Shown: positions 7,787 through 16,624 of the stretch, piece after piece
Numbering within the stretch: position 1 is the first letter of the stretch
How the letters are laid out: every line of letters begins with the position of its first letter
Origin: Phycisphaerae bacterium
Lineage (GTDB): Bacteria > Planctomycetota > Phycisphaerae > SM23-33
Direction: 5' to 3'
Assembly: GCA_009783465.1 (NCBI GenBank)
Contig: WRDM01000015.1
Coordinates: forward strand, 1 to 53,091
Length of the DNA: 53,091 bases
Made by a program: the position numbers and the translations under genes
Notes under the pieces: generated by a model
What the model was told of the DNA's origin: nothing
The model's database searches: none
The model's input: only the letters and a program-made list of their open reading frames with translations

Positions 7787-9613
7787 TCACAGGAACACCG
7801 CCGCGAGCACGGCCAACACGGTGACGGCGGCGAGGGTGGCGGCGTACCATCGCACCCGGCCGGTTTGCATTCGGGCCAATTGGTTGCCGATCCACAGGCC
7901 CGCGAAGGCGACGGCACGCCACGCGCGGTCGGCAACGCCGTAGCGGAGGACTCGCGTGAACAACGAGGCCGGCTGCGTGATTTTTTCGGCGGCACGAGCG
8001 TGCACCCGGTGTGTCGTCCACCACGCCAACGTCGCGCCGGCGATGGCTGCCGCGGTCGCCGACGTCAGCAGCATCCATCGCGTCGCGGGCGTCGGCTCGG
8101 GCGCGAGCGACATCGACGGCAAGATGCGATCGAAGCTGGCATCGAGAAAATGGGCGACAAACTGGCCATTTTCCACCACGCCGGGCCACTGAACCCATCC
8201 CGCCAGCACGGCCAGGGCCGCCAGCGACAGCATCGGCACCCTGGCCACCCACGTCGGCCGATGCGCGACGACCACTCGCGCGGGCCCGTGAAACACCAGG
8301 AAAACCAAGCGAAACGCATACCACGCCGTCAAAAACGCCCCAGCCAAACCGACCGCCCAGAGAACATGCGCCCCGTCGCCGTGCGACCAGAGTTCCGCCA
8401 GAATGGCCTCTTTGCTGAAAAACCCGCTGAAAAACGGCAAGCCCGCCAACGCCGCCGCGCCGGCGAGAAACGCCACGTACACCCGCGGCAACGACCGACG
8501 CAGGCCTCCCATGCGGGCCATGTCGCTGGAGTGCCCGACCGCCAGCATGACCGACCCCGCCGCCAAAAACAGCAGGCTCTTGAACACCGCGTGCGTAAGG
8601 AAATGGAAAATCGCCGCCGTCGCCGCGCCCACGCCCAGGGCCGCGAACATCAAGCCGATCTGGCTCATCGTGGAGTACGCCAACGCGCGTTTGAGATCGG
8701 TCTGCGTCAGGGCAGCCGCGCCGCCCAGCAGCATGGTGGCCGAGCCGATCCCCGCCGTCGCCCACTGCACCGCCGGCGCGAGCGTGAACAGCACGCCAAG
8801 CCGCGCGACGAGATACACGCCCGCCGTCACCATGGTGGCCGCGTGAAGCAGCGCGCTGACAGGCGTCGGCCCAGCCATCGCGTCGGGCAGCCAGATGTGC
8901 ATCGGCCACTGGGCACTCTTGGCGACGGCCGCCGCCAACATCATCGCCGCCGCCAACACCGCGCACGCCGCGCCCGGCGCCCACGCGTTGCGGGCGGCCA
9001 CCTGCAATCCGTGAATATCCAACGTGCCCAAATGCACCAGTAAAAACACGATGCCGATCAGCAAGGCCGTGTCGCCAACCCGCGTGACGAGAAACGCCTT
9101 CCGCGCCGCGCGGCCGTTCGCGGGATCGCGTTTCCAAAAGCCGATCAGCAGGTAACTGCACAGCCCCACGCCCTCCCAGCCGACGTAGAGCAGCAACAGA
9201 TTATCCGCCAGCACGAGCACAAGCATGGCCGCGACGAAGAGATTCATGACGGCGAAAAACCGCGAAAACCCGTCGTCGCCGGCCATGTATTCCACGGCGT
9301 GAAGCAAAACGAACACCGCGACCACGGCAACGGTGGCGGCCATCACGATGGCCAGCGGGTCGAGATAAAACGCGACGTCGACGCGGAAATTTTCCGCCGC
9401 CAGCCAGGTCCAGAGCGTCTGGCGGAACGATCCGCCGCGCGGCGGGGCTGCAAGACATTCCGCCGCGATCGCCAGCGTGACCGCCGCAGCGGCCGCCGTC
9501 GGCGCCACGCCCACCCACGCGGCAACCGGCTGCGACAATCGCTTGCCCAGCACCGCCAACACAACAAACGCCGCCCCCGGCAGAGCGGGCAGGAGGTAGA
9601 GGTAGTCAAGCAT
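7787..9613 (-). CDS. nuoL: NADH-quinone oxidoreductase subunit L
   Basis: A 608-aa membrane subunit of complex I, the distal antiporter-like proton channel with its long lateral helix. Diagnostic segments are EGVGLCSYLLIGFW, LPDAMAGPTPVSALLHAATM, TAGVYLVARLG and the KRALAYSTMSQIGLM motif with the conserved Lys. The start at ATG 9613 (MLDYLYLLPALPG) has GAGG 6 nt upstream. The open frame extends to 9712, but that portion reads through palindrome B1 and is not expected to be translated. nuoN follows after 13 nt. Length is slightly short of the E. coli protein but complete in domain order. Confidence 0.95.
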   Translation of the reverse strand: MLDYLYLLPALPGAAFVVLAVLGKRLSQPVAAWVGVAPTAAAAAVTLAIAAECLAAPPRGGSFRQTLWTWLAAENFRVDVAFYLDPLAIVMAATVAVVAVFVLLHAVEYMAGDDGFSRFFAVMNLFVAAMLVLVLADNLLLLYVGWEGVGLCSYLLIGFWKRDPANGRAARKAFLVTRVGDTALLIGIVFLLVHLGTLDIHGLQVAARNAWAPGAACAVLAAAMMLAAAVAKSAQWPMHIWLPDAMAGPTPVSALLHAATMVTAGVYLVARLGVLFTLAPAVQWATAGIGSATMLLGGAAALTQTDLKRALAYSTMSQIGLMFAALGVGAATAAIFHFLTHAVFKSLLFLAAGSVMLAVGHSSDMARMGGLRRSLPRVYVAFLAGAAALAGLPFFSGFFSKEAILAELWSHGDGAHVLWAVGLAGAFLTAWYAFRLVFLVFHGPARVVVAHRPTWVARVPMLSLAALAVLAGWVQWPGVVENGQFVAHFLDASFDRILPSMSLAPEPTPATRWMLLTSATAAAIAGATLAWWTTHRVHARAAEKITQPASLFTRVLRYGVADRAWRAVAFAGLWIGNQLARMQTGRVRWYAATLAAVTVLAVLAAVFL

Positions 9614-9636
9614 GCGTGCCTCATGGTTTTTCTGCT

Positions 9637-9876
9637 CTCGCGGCACAGACGAACCATTTGTTCGAGGGAGACAAGCCAGTAGCCAATAGCCAGTAGCCAT
9701 CAGGTATGGCAAAGTTTGCTGTTCATCATACGATCAAAATCTTTCGCTCTGTGTACAACGATTCCCGCTCTCTTTGCCTTTTCGCCTTTACCTTTCCATA
9801 CCTATTGGCTACTGGCTATTGGCTACTGGCTTGTCTCCCTCGAACGGATGGTTCGATTTTACGCCACGAGAACTGA
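9637..9876. repeat. Palindrome family B, copy B1
   Basis: Arms of at least 50 nt (AACCAT...GTTCGAGGGA, then iterated AGCCAGT/AGCCAAT heptamers, then GGTATGG) face each other around an approximately 90-nt interior that is homologous to the interiors of the copies near 11474 and 25908. The element lies between nuoK and nuoL, and its right end overlaps the nuoK 3' end. Confidence 0.88.
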
Positions 9877-10192
9877 CGTGCGGCACGTCGGCGATTGCGT
9901 CGGAATTCAGGTTGCGTTTTTCGCGGAAGACGATCAGCAGCAGCGTCAGGCCGATGGCGGTTTCTGCCGCCGCCGTCGCGAGGATGAACAGGAACATGAT
10001 CTGCCCGTCGGCCTGTCCCCAGAGGGCGCCGGCGGCGACGAACGCGAGGCCGGCTGCGTTGAGCATGATCTCCAACGACAACAGCACGAACAGCAGATTC
10101 CGCCGCGTCAACACGCCCAGCAACCCGACCGCAAACAACGCTGCCGCCACCGCCAGGCCGTGATGACCACTGACAACCGACAGGATATTCAT
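9809..10192 (-). CDS. nuoK: NADH-quinone oxidoreductase subunit K
   Basis: A 127-aa complex I membrane subunit with three hydrophobic helices. The hallmark is LLFVLLSLEIMLNAAGLAF, with its conserved membrane Glu, followed by QIMFLFILATAAAETAIGL. NuoK is usually about 100 aa. Here the last 20-odd residues (from about VSSRGVKSN to the stop) are encoded by the end of palindrome B1, and the stop codon itself lies in a CAGTAG heptamer unit. The start overlaps the nuoJ stop (ATGA), so translation is coupled to nuoJ. Confidence 0.95.
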   Translation of the reverse strand: MNILSVVSGHHGLAVAAALFAVGLLGVLTRRNLLFVLLSLEIMLNAAGLAFVAAGALWGQADGQIMFLFILATAAAETAIGLTLLLIVFREKRNLNSDAIADVPHVSSRGVKSNHPFEGDKPVANSQ

Positions 10193-10710
10193 ACGCGGCG
10201 GCCCTCCCGGCGAAGTTGTCGCCCAAGATGCACCGCGCCAACCAGCGCCGCCAGCAACAACATGCCCGCCAATTCCACAGCCAGCAAATAATGCGTGAAC
10301 AACGTCACGCCAATCCGCTTCGGCGTAATCTCCATCACGTCAGCGGGCGTGACGTCGCCAGCCTCTCCCGTAGCACGAGAGAGCACGAAAACCAGCAGAA
10401 TCAGCAGCGCGGCGCAGAGCGTGGCGGGCCCCAGCCAAACGCGAGGGTTCGCCAGCCGGCGGTTCGTCTCCCGAGGCCGCGCGACGTCGAGCATCATCAC
10501 GACGAACACGAACAGCACCATGACCGCGCCAGCGTAGAGAATCACCTCCATCGCGGCCACGAACGGTGCCCCGAGCGTAAACAACACCGCCGCCGTCGCC
10601 AGCAGCGACGCCACCAGCCACACCAACGCATGCGCCGCCTCGGCCCGCGTAACGGCGAGCAACGCCGCCACCACGGCCAGGGCGGACGCAATGTAAAAGA
10701 CGAGATCCAT
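10189..10710 (-). CDS. nuoJ: NADH-quinone oxidoreductase subunit J
   Basis: A 173-aa complex I membrane subunit with five helices. The family signature is FVAAMEVILYAGAVMVLFVFVVMML (pi-bulge helix region). The start at ATG 10710 (MDLVFYIAS) has GAGGA about 6 nt upstream. The frame stays open to 10827, but the extra part is translated repeat (QRGKPSQAILRV...) and should be excluded. The stop overlaps the nuoK start. A nested palindrome separates it from nuoI. Confidence 0.95.
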   Translation of the reverse strand: MDLVFYIASALAVVAALLAVTRAEAAHALVWLVASLLATAAVLFTLGAPFVAAMEVILYAGAVMVLFVFVVMMLDVARPRETNRRLANPRVWLGPATLCAALLILLVFVLSRATGEAGDVTPADVMEITPKRIGVTLFTHYLLAVELAGMLLLAALVGAVHLGRQLRREGRRV

Positions 10711-10721
10711 GGGTTCCTCGT

Positions 10722-10946
10722 GGCGTTTTTTTACCACAGAGGCACAGAGAACACAGAGAGTGGCACAGGGAACTCGTAAGATCGCTTGCGATGGCTTGCC
10801 TCTTTGCGATGTAGGACGTTGTGCCATACGAAATGTTCTTTGCCGCCAAACGTTCTACAGCGCAAAGAGGCAAGCCATCGCGAAGATTTTTTCGAATTCC
10901 CAGTGTCCATCTCTGTATTCTCTGTGCCTCTGTGGTAAAAAACGCC
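10722..10946. repeat. Palindrome family D with family A hairpin nested inside
   Basis: The outer arms are built from ACACAGAG-type units (GGCGTTTTTTTACCACAGAG at 10722 mirrored by CTCTGTGGTAAAAAACGCC ending at 10946). Between them lies a complete family A hairpin (10786-10884, CGATGGCTTGCCTCTTTGCG arms). The whole is one hairpin-in-hairpin of about 225 nt filling the nuoI-nuoJ gap. Confidence 0.88.
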
Positions 10947-10949
10947 GCC

Positions 10950-11456
10950 TCACGGCAGCAGCGTCCGCGGGTCGGTGGGCGGTTCCTGTCCGGGTTTCTC
11001 GCCGTTGCCGATCCGTACGCCGGCGGCCTGGTAGAAATCATAGCCGGGATATTTGCCTTCGCCGGCGATGAGCAAATCTTCTTTTTCGTACACCATGTTT
11101 TCGCGGGCGTATTCGCCCATTTCGAAATCCGGAGTGAGTTGGATCGCGTAGGTCGGGCAGGCCTCCTCGCAGTAGCCGCACAGAATGCACCGGGCCTTGT
11201 TGATGCGGAACCACGCGGGAAACCGCCGGCCGTGCTCGTCCTGGGTTGCCGCCAGGGCGATGCAGTCCACCGGGCACGCGGCCGCGCAGAGGTAGCAGGC
11301 CACACAGCGTTCCCGCCCGTCGGCGTCGCGTGAGAGAATGATTCGCCCTTTCCATCGCGGCGCGAGGTACGGCTGGACGTCAGGATAACGAACGGTCTCC
11401 CGCCGCCGCCAGGCGTGTTGGAAGACCAGTCCAATGGAACGGAGAATGGAAAGCAT
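10950..11456 (-). CDS. nuoI: NADH-quinone oxidoreductase subunit I
   Basis: A 168-aa ferredoxin-like peripheral subunit of complex I carrying two [4Fe-4S] clusters (N6a/N6b) that pass electrons toward NuoB. Both binding motifs are complete: [12 protein letters not shown] (C51, C54, C57, C61) and [12 protein letters not shown] (C90, C93, C96, C100). It is the first gene of the nuoI-J-K-L-N run. Upstream lies palindrome B2 and then an unrelated AsmA-like gene, so subunits A-H are not encoded here. Confidence 0.95.
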   Translation of the reverse strand: MLSILRSIGLVFQHAWRRRETVRYPDVQPYLAPRWKGRIILSRDADGRERCVACYLCAAACPVDCIALAATQDEHGRRFPAWFRINKARCILCGYCEEACPTYAIQLTPDFEMGEYARENMVYEKEDLLIAGEGKYPGYDFYQAAGVRIGNGEKPGQEPPTDPRTLLP

Positions 11457-11473
11457 GGATCATCGTAGGCGCA

Positions 11474-11689
11474 GGCGAACCGTTCGTTCGAGGGAAACAA
11501 ACCAATAGCCAGTAGCCAGTAGGTATGGCCGGGTTTGTTATTCGTCACACGATCGGAGTTCTCCGTTACGCGTATAGCTGCCCCCGCTTTCATTGCCATT
11601 TTGGCCTGGTCGTTCCATACCTGTTGGCTACTGGCTACTGGCTATTGGCTTGTTTCCCTCGAACGAATTATTCGTTTTCGCCGCGAGAA
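11474..11689. repeat. Palindrome family B, copy B2
   Basis: Left arm (GTTCGAGGGAAAC, AGCCAGT heptamers, GGTATGG) at about 11482-11527 mirrors the right arm at about 11612-11668, and outer ends share CTCGCGGC. The interior (TTATTCGTCACACGATC..., TTTCATTGCC) aligns with the interiors of B1 and B3. Nothing else is seen between 11457 and 11707. Confidence 0.88.
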
Positions 11690-11707
11690 ACGAAACACCC
11701 ACCCACG

Positions 11708-14700
11708 TCAATTTCTGCTTTCCGGGCTGACGAGCAGTTTGAGCACTTCGTCGACGCTTTGGAGGGAGCGGGTGGCGATTTTCGGGTGGGCGAGCGTGCC
11801 GGTGACGCGGACTTCGCTGACTTCGCGGCTGATGCTTTCGATCACGTCGCGGAGCAGGCCCAGGTCGGGCAGTTTGTTGGGCGGGGCGGTCAGGAAGGTC
11901 AGGTTCAGCCGCTCGGTTCTCATCGCCAGCGTGCCCGAGCCGATGATCGACAAGCCCGTGCCCGTGAAACGGATGTCGCTGAGCACAAGCGTGTCGCCCT
12001 TGAGGTGATAGGTCATGTGGCCCTGGGTGAACGCGCTGTCGCCGGGCAGCGAGAGATAGAGAAAATTCAGCATGTCGAGCATGATGGGCAGCTTGCCGAT
12101 TTTGGCCTTGGTGATCTGGAAGCTGCCTGCGGCTTCGCGGGCGGCGGGTTTGTTTTTGTCGGGCGGGCGCATGGTGTAGGTGGCGCTGCCGCCGAGTCGG
12201 CCGACGACGTTGACGCGGTCGGTTTCCTTCGCGCCGGCGTTGACGAGCTGGTCGAGGTCGACGTTATCGAATTCGATTCGGACGGCGTATTGGAGCGGGT
12301 CGGTGAGTTTCAGTTCCGCCTCGCCCGCGGCCAGGCCGTCGTAGAGCTTGGCGGCGAGTTGTTCGAACCGAATCACGTCGCGTTGGGGCGGCTTGACGAT
12401 TCGGCCATGGATGTCGGTCAACTGTCGAGGCCCGACCATCAGGCTCTCGACGGCGACTTCCGCGTGGAACGCGAACCCTTCGGTGGTGCTGGATGCGTCG
12501 CCGGTAAACGTGCCGGTGATTGGCTGGGGATCCTCGCCGAGGTTAACGACGGCCTGGTGGAACGTGGCCGAGCCTTGACACGCCCAGGTGACGCGGAGTG
12601 CGTCGGCGGGAGCGGACGATTCGTCCGTTGGCGCCGAGGTCGCCGGCGGGGCCGGCTCGCGAAGCAACGACAGCTTCGTCAGCGCCACCGTGCACGTGCC
12701 GCCCGGCGAGAGGTGCCGTGTCACTGTGTTGAAATCGGCCGGCGCCGCCGCCAGCAGGGCTTCGTCCAGCGGAAAATTCTCCGCCTTGACCGACGTCAGA
12801 TCCACCTCCACCCGCTCGCCGTGGAAGCGGACGGTTCCGCGAAGTTCCGCCTGGGCCTGATCCATTTTCGCGTGGAGCGGCTGGATTTTTATCTCGTCGG
12901 GCGTGGCGACGAGTTCGCCGGTCACGTTGCGGAAGGTATACGGGAATTCGGCGAACGTGATGTCGATGCCCCGCGGGCGGATCGTGACGGCGTAGCCGTC
13001 GGGCGTCTGGGGCACGTGGGCGTTGTATCGCAACTCCACGTCGGCGGAGCCTTTCGGCGAGAATTTCCGCACGAGGGCGGCCGAGTCCGCCGGCAGGGCG
13101 GCGAGCAGATCCTCGCCCAGTTCGAGGTCCCTGGCATGGACGTGCAGCCATAATCCGGAGGGCGAAGAACGCGGCAGCGCGTAGGCGGCGCCGCTGATCC
13201 GCGCCGGGCCGTGACGGGCGACGAATTGCTGGAATTCGATTTTCTCGGGCGTGATCCGCACGCGGGCCTTGGCATCGGTTAGCTCGTAAGGAAAGCCTTC
13301 GGGCTTCATGCGGGCGTTGGCGAGATCGGCGTGCAGGTCGTATCCCATCGGCCCGTCGGCGGATTTGGTGACGCGGCCGGTCAGCCGCTCGACGGTTCCG
13401 CGCAGCCCCAGCGAGGCGAACATCGCATGACCGGCGCCAGTCGGTGGTACCGTGTCGCGGGCGTCTCGCCCGCGTGTGGCAAGGGCATCTTGCCCTCGCG
13501 GATCGCTCTGCACGGCCTGCGCGGTGGAAACAGGCTGTTCGTCGCCGGACGAGGGCGAGACGCTCGCGTCACGGCCCAACCAGACGGACTGCGCCGAGTC
13601 GATCGCGTCCGCCAGCGTGTCGTCCAGCGGCAGGTCGGACGCCTCCACGGCCAGGTCGATCTGCTGCGTGTCGTGATGGGCCAGGCTCATCAATTTGCCG
13701 TCGAGGCGGAAGCGTGCCTTGCCGTGTTTGGCCGTCACGCGGTTGATCGTCGCGTCGTCGTTGTGGATGTGCACCAGGCCGGTGAGTTCCTCCAGCGGAT
13801 AGCGGAAGCCGCTGTAGGTCATGGCGAGTCGGCCGTCGAGTTTGAGATCGACGTCGACGGTCATCGGCCCGTCGCGCACCAAGCGGACGACGTTGACTTT
13901 CACGCCCGCCTGCCCCGACGGCGACAGCGCCTCCCACACGCCGCGCGCGACGTGATCGGCGGCCCGTCCGAGAGCGTCGGTGGCGTGCACGTCGGGCGTT
14001 TCGACCGTGATGCGCAGCGGCGCGTTGTAGACCAGTTGGTGCACGTCGCCGGAGATCTTGAGCGTCGTCGGGCCCTGGCGGCCTGTCATATTGCGGATGT
14101 GGGCGCCCGCCGTGTCGAGCGTGATGTCGCCGGTGACGTCGGTGACGGGCAGGGGGAACCAGTCCAACGTCATCGACATGCCTTTGGGTTTGGCCGACGC
14201 GTGGTAGTCGAGCGTGCCGTCGGCGTCGCGGCGGACGGTGGCGGCGATGTCGAACCCGCCGTCGCGGAGTTTGAAGTGATCGTCGATCCATTCCAGCGCG
14301 CCGGCCAGCGGACCGCCGACGTCGGTGTGGTCGGGCAGCGCGAGATCGGTCACGGTCAAGGCAGCCTGGAAGGCGCTGTCCGCGCGGAAGCCGTCGTATC
14401 GGCCGGTGAGGGTGAACTCGGCGTCGCCGGCCTGTTTGAGCCGGCCTCGGACGTTCTGGAATTCGATGCCGTCGCGCGACATCCGTAACGTGCCGAAGAC
14501 GCGATGGACGGTCAGCCCGCCTTCTTCGGGCGGAAACTGGATCGAGACGTCGGCGAGTTCGCATCCGAACTCGTCGTTGGCCGGCGAGGTGGTGGCGGCG
14601 CCGGTCGCGTCGTATGCGCCCAGGCGGATTTCGCCCTTGATGTCGTAGCGGCGGACCCAGTCGTAATATTTCGGCGGCAGGAGGACGGCGGTTTGTTCGA

Positions 14701-15436
14701 TGTCGATGGCGCCCATGGGCGTGAGTTGCCCGCTGGCCAGGTCGATGTCGATGCCCTGGTGCTGCGACCGTTCGGCATCGTCGGTGGTGTTCCAGAGCAC
14801 GCGGTAGACGTCGGGCGCGTGGTAGCCCATTGTCAGCCCGACACGCCACAGCAGCGTCTGCCGCAGTTGCCCCTGCACTTTGACCATGCGGAGCGAACAG
14901 GTTCGCACGGTGACAGAGGGCAGCGTGAACGGCTCGCCGTCACCGTCTTTCTGCTGGAGCAGCGGCAGGAGTCGCTGGAGGTCGATTTCGCCGGTGGTTT
15001 CGTCGCGGTGGATCGTCAGCGTCGCGCTGTCGCAGTAGATGTCCGTGGGTTCGAACCGCCCCGCCAGCAGCGACCACGGATTGTGCCTCACCTGAATCAG
15101 CCTGGCCTGGAAATACGGATCGGCCGGCGCGGCGTCAGCGGGGACGTCGGGGTCTTCCGGAAGCCACAGCCGGACGCCGCGCACCTCGACGGGGCCGAAA
15201 ATGTTCAGCCGCGCGTGGTCGACGCGCACCTTGCCGCCCAACGCCTGCGCGAGGTGCCTCTCCGTCACGCGCGTGACGCGGCGGTCGTTGGTGAAATGCC
15301 AATACGCGTACGTCAGGCTGATCACCACGATCAGCCCGATCAAACTCGCGCTCCGCCGGCGCGACGACACATACCGCCACGACCGCGGCCGACGCCGAAA
15401 CAACACACCCGACACGAATTGCCCAAGACGCGACAT
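11708..15436 (-). CDS. AsmA-like / inter-membrane bridge protein
   Basis: A 1242-aa protein with a basic N-terminus, one membrane anchor (SLIGLIVVISLTYAYWHF, about 31-48) and a very long beta-rich periplasmic part with repeated VEVRGV/TDIHGRI-like strands. This architecture matches the AsmA/YhdP/TamB group, which bridge inner and outer membranes and move lipids. The C-terminal third (LKGDTLVLSDIRFTGTGLSI, GSGTLAMRTERLNLTFL) fits the AsmA-like C-terminal region. Residues about 621-664 (nt 13444-13575) are encoded by a family E repeat (RGQDALATRGRDARDT) and look like an in-frame insertion. There is no ribosome-binding site: TATAAT at 15445-15450 places the transcript start close to the ATG, so the message may be leaderless. 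Confidence 0.72.
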   Translation of the reverse strand: MSRLGQFVSGVLFRRRPRSWRYVSSRRRSASLIGLIVVISLTYAYWHFTNDRRVTRVTERHLAQALGGKVRVDHARLNIFGPVEVRGVRLWLPEDPDVPADAAPADPYFQARLIQVRHNPWSLLAGRFEPTDIYCDSATLTIHRDETTGEIDLQRLLPLLQQKDGDGEPFTLPSVTVRTCSLRMVKVQGQLRQTLLWRVGLTMGYHAPDVYRVLWNTTDDAERSQHQGIDIDLASGQLTPMGAIDIEQTAVLLPPKYYDWVRRYDIKGEIRLGAYDATGAATTSPANDEFGCELADVSIQFPPEEGGLTVHRVFGTLRMSRDGIEFQNVRGRLKQAGDAEFTLTGRYDGFRADSAFQAALTVTDLALPDHTDVGGPLAGALEWIDDHFKLRDGGFDIAATVRRDADGTLDYHASAKPKGMSMTLDWFPLPVTDVTGDITLDTAGAHIRNMTGRQGPTTLKISGDVHQLVYNAPLRITVETPDVHATDALGRAADHVARGVWEALSPSGQAGVKVNVVRLVRDGPMTVDVDLKLDGRLAMTYSGFRYPLEELTGLVHIHNDDATINRVTAKHGKARFRLDGKLMSLAHHDTQQIDLAVEASDLPLDDTLADAIDSAQSVWLGRDASVSPSSGDEQPVSTAQAVQSDPRGQDALATRGRDARDTVPPTGAGHAMFASLGLRGTVERLTGRVTKSADGPMGYDLHADLANARMKPEGFPYELTDAKARVRITPEKIEFQQFVARHGPARISGAAYALPRSSPSGLWLHVHARDLELGEDLLAALPADSAALVRKFSPKGSADVELRYNAHVPQTPDGYAVTIRPRGIDITFAEFPYTFRNVTGELVATPDEIKIQPLHAKMDQAQAELRGTVRFHGERVEVDLTSVKAENFPLDEALLAAAPADFNTVTRHLSPGGTCTVALTKLSLLREPAPPATSAPTDESSAPADALRVTWACQGSATFHQAVVNLGEDPQPITGTFTGDASSTTEGFAFHAEVAVESLMVGPRQLTDIHGRIVKPPQRDVIRFEQLAAKLYDGLAAGEAELKLTDPLQYAVRIEFDNVDLDQLVNAGAKETDRVNVVGRLGGSATYTMRPPDKNKPAAREAAGSFQITKAKIGKLPIMLDMLNFLYLSLPGDSAFTQGHMTYHLKGDTLVLSDIRFTGTGLSIIGSGTLAMRTERLNLTFLTAPPNKLPDLGLLRDVIESISREVSEVRVTGTLAHPKIATRSLQSVDEVLKLLVSPESRN
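13444..13575. repeat. Family E repeat inside the AsmA-like gene
   Basis: Contains CGCGGGCGTCTCGCCCGCG and an AAGGGCATCTTGCCCTCGC hairpin, closed by GAGGGCGAGACGCTCG at about 13550. It is read in frame as a low-complexity Arg/Asp/Ala segment. The core matches copies at 27217 and 52986. Confidence 0.75.
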
Positions 15437-15444
15437 CGGCGATG

Positions 15445-15473
15445 ATTATACGTTTTCGTTTCCCTGTTGCAAA
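15445..15473 (-). promoter_or_regulatory. Promoter for AsmA-like gene
   Basis: On the minus strand, TTTGCA (15468-15473) is followed by 17 nt and TATAAT (15445-15450). The predicted start of transcription is within a few bases of the ATG at 15436. The -35 overlaps that of the divergent leuB promoter. Confidence 0.45.
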
Positions 15474-15496
15474 TCACACGTTTTTCCCCGTACGAT
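15467..15496 (+). promoter_or_regulatory. Candidate leuB promoter
   Basis: TTGCAA (15467-15472), 18 nt, TACGAT (15491-15496), giving a leader of about 25 nt before leuB. Both hexamers match the consensus only 4 of 6. Confidence 0.35.
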
Positions 15497-15527
15497 ACGC
15501 AAAACCAATAAAACGAAAGGATTTCCC

Positions 15528-16619
15528 ATGCAGATAGCGGTACTTGGCGGCGACGGGACGGGGCCTGAAGTGGTGGCCGAGGGATTGAAGGTGCTTCGCG
15601 CGGTGGCGTGCAAGGCGGGGTTCGATTACAGCACACACGACTTCGACCTGGGCGGTGAGCGATACCTTTCCGCCGGCGGCGATCCGGCCAAGGCGTCGAT
15701 CCCCGTCATTCACGACGACGAAATCGCCGAACTGCGAACCTACGACGCCATTTACCTTGGCGCGGTGGGACATCCGAAGATCGCGCCGGGCATTCTCGAA
15801 AAGGGACTGCTGCTGCGGCTGCGGTTTGAGCTGGACCAGTACATCAACCTCAGGCCGGTGAAGCTGTACCCCGGCGTCGAGACGCCGTTGAAGGACAAAG
15901 GCCCGGCGGACATTGATTTTGTCGTCGTTCGCGAGAACACCGAGGGCATTTACACCGGCATGGGCGGCGTGCAGTACAAGGGCACGCCCGCCGAGGTGAG
16001 CACGCAGGTCAACTGCACGACGCGGTTCGGGGCCGAGCGGGCGATCCGCTACGCGTTCGAACTGACGCGCCGCCGCAACGGCAAGAAGCAGCTCACGCTG
16101 GTGCACAAGACCAACGTGCTGACGTTCGCGGGCGACACGTGGTGGCGGGCGTTCAACGAAATCGGCCAGGCGGAATATCCCGAGATCAAGCGCGACTACA
16201 ACCACGTCGACGCCTGCTGCATGTGGTTCGTGAAGAACCCCGAGTTCTACGACGTGATCGTCACGGACAACATTTTCGGCGACATCATCACCGACCTGGC
16301 CGCCGTCATCCAGGGCGGGCTCGGCGTCGCGTCCGGCGGGAACATTAACCCCAAGGGCGTGAGCATGTACGAGCCGATGGGCGGCAGCGCGCCGAAGTAC
16401 ACGGGACAAAACGTAATCAACCCGATGGCCGCCATCGGCGCGATGGCCATGCTGCTCCGCGAGACGGGCGTGAATCAGAACAACGCCACGCTGACCAAAG
16501 CCGGCAACATGATCGAGGCCGCCATGATGAAAGTCACGCCGACGATGGCATCGCAGGCCGCCGGCAAAATGGGCATGAGCACCACCCAAGTCGGCGATGC
16601 GGTGGTGGCGGCGCTGTGA
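15528..16619 (+). CDS. leuB: 3-isopropylmalate dehydrogenase
   Basis: A 363-aa cytoplasmic decarboxylating dehydrogenase of leucine synthesis, which uses NAD+ and a divalent metal to convert 3-isopropylmalate to 2-oxoisocaproate. Visible family signatures are GGDGTGPEVV at the N-terminus, LLLRLRFELDQYINLRPVKL, VVRENTEGIYTGMGG and the metal/NAD motif VTDNIFGDIITDLAAVIQGG, then EPMGGSAPKYTGQ. The ATG at 15528 follows GAAAGG, and the frame upstream lacks support. Related beta-decarboxylating dehydrogenases (isocitrate, homoisocitrate, tartrate) share these motifs, so specificity is inferred, helped by ilvB, ilvN and ilvC in the same window. No leuC or leuD is adjacent. Confidence 0.85.
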   Translation: MQIAVLGGDGTGPEVVAEGLKVLRAVACKAGFDYSTHDFDLGGERYLSAGGDPAKASIPVIHDDEIAELRTYDAIYLGAVGHPKIAPGILEKGLLLRLRFELDQYINLRPVKLYPGVETPLKDKGPADIDFVVVRENTEGIYTGMGGVQYKGTPAEVSTQVNCTTRFGAERAIRYAFELTRRRNGKKQLTLVHKTNVLTFAGDTWWRAFNEIGQAEYPEIKRDYNHVDACCMWFVKNPEFYDVIVTDNIFGDIITDLAAVIQGGLGVASGGNINPKGVSMYEPMGGSAPKYTGQNVINPMAAIGAMAMLLRETGVNQNNATLTKAGNMIEAAMMKVTPTMASQAAGKMGMSTTQVGDAVVAAL

Positions 16620-16624
16620 ACGAC

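Noticed and set aside
6187-7995. Longer NuoN start at 7995
   Set aside because: The extra 74 codons overlap the nuoL 3' end in another frame and are Arg/Ser/Pro-rich; the ATG at 7773 starts a normal first helix.
7715-9043. 442-codon plus-strand open frame
   Set aside because: Lies opposite nuoL/nuoN, is Arg/His/Gln-rich, and has no domain; a GC-rich antisense shadow.
13569-14849. 426-codon second minus-strand frame
   Set aside because: Overlaps the AsmA-like gene in another frame and is mostly Arg/His; not coding-like.
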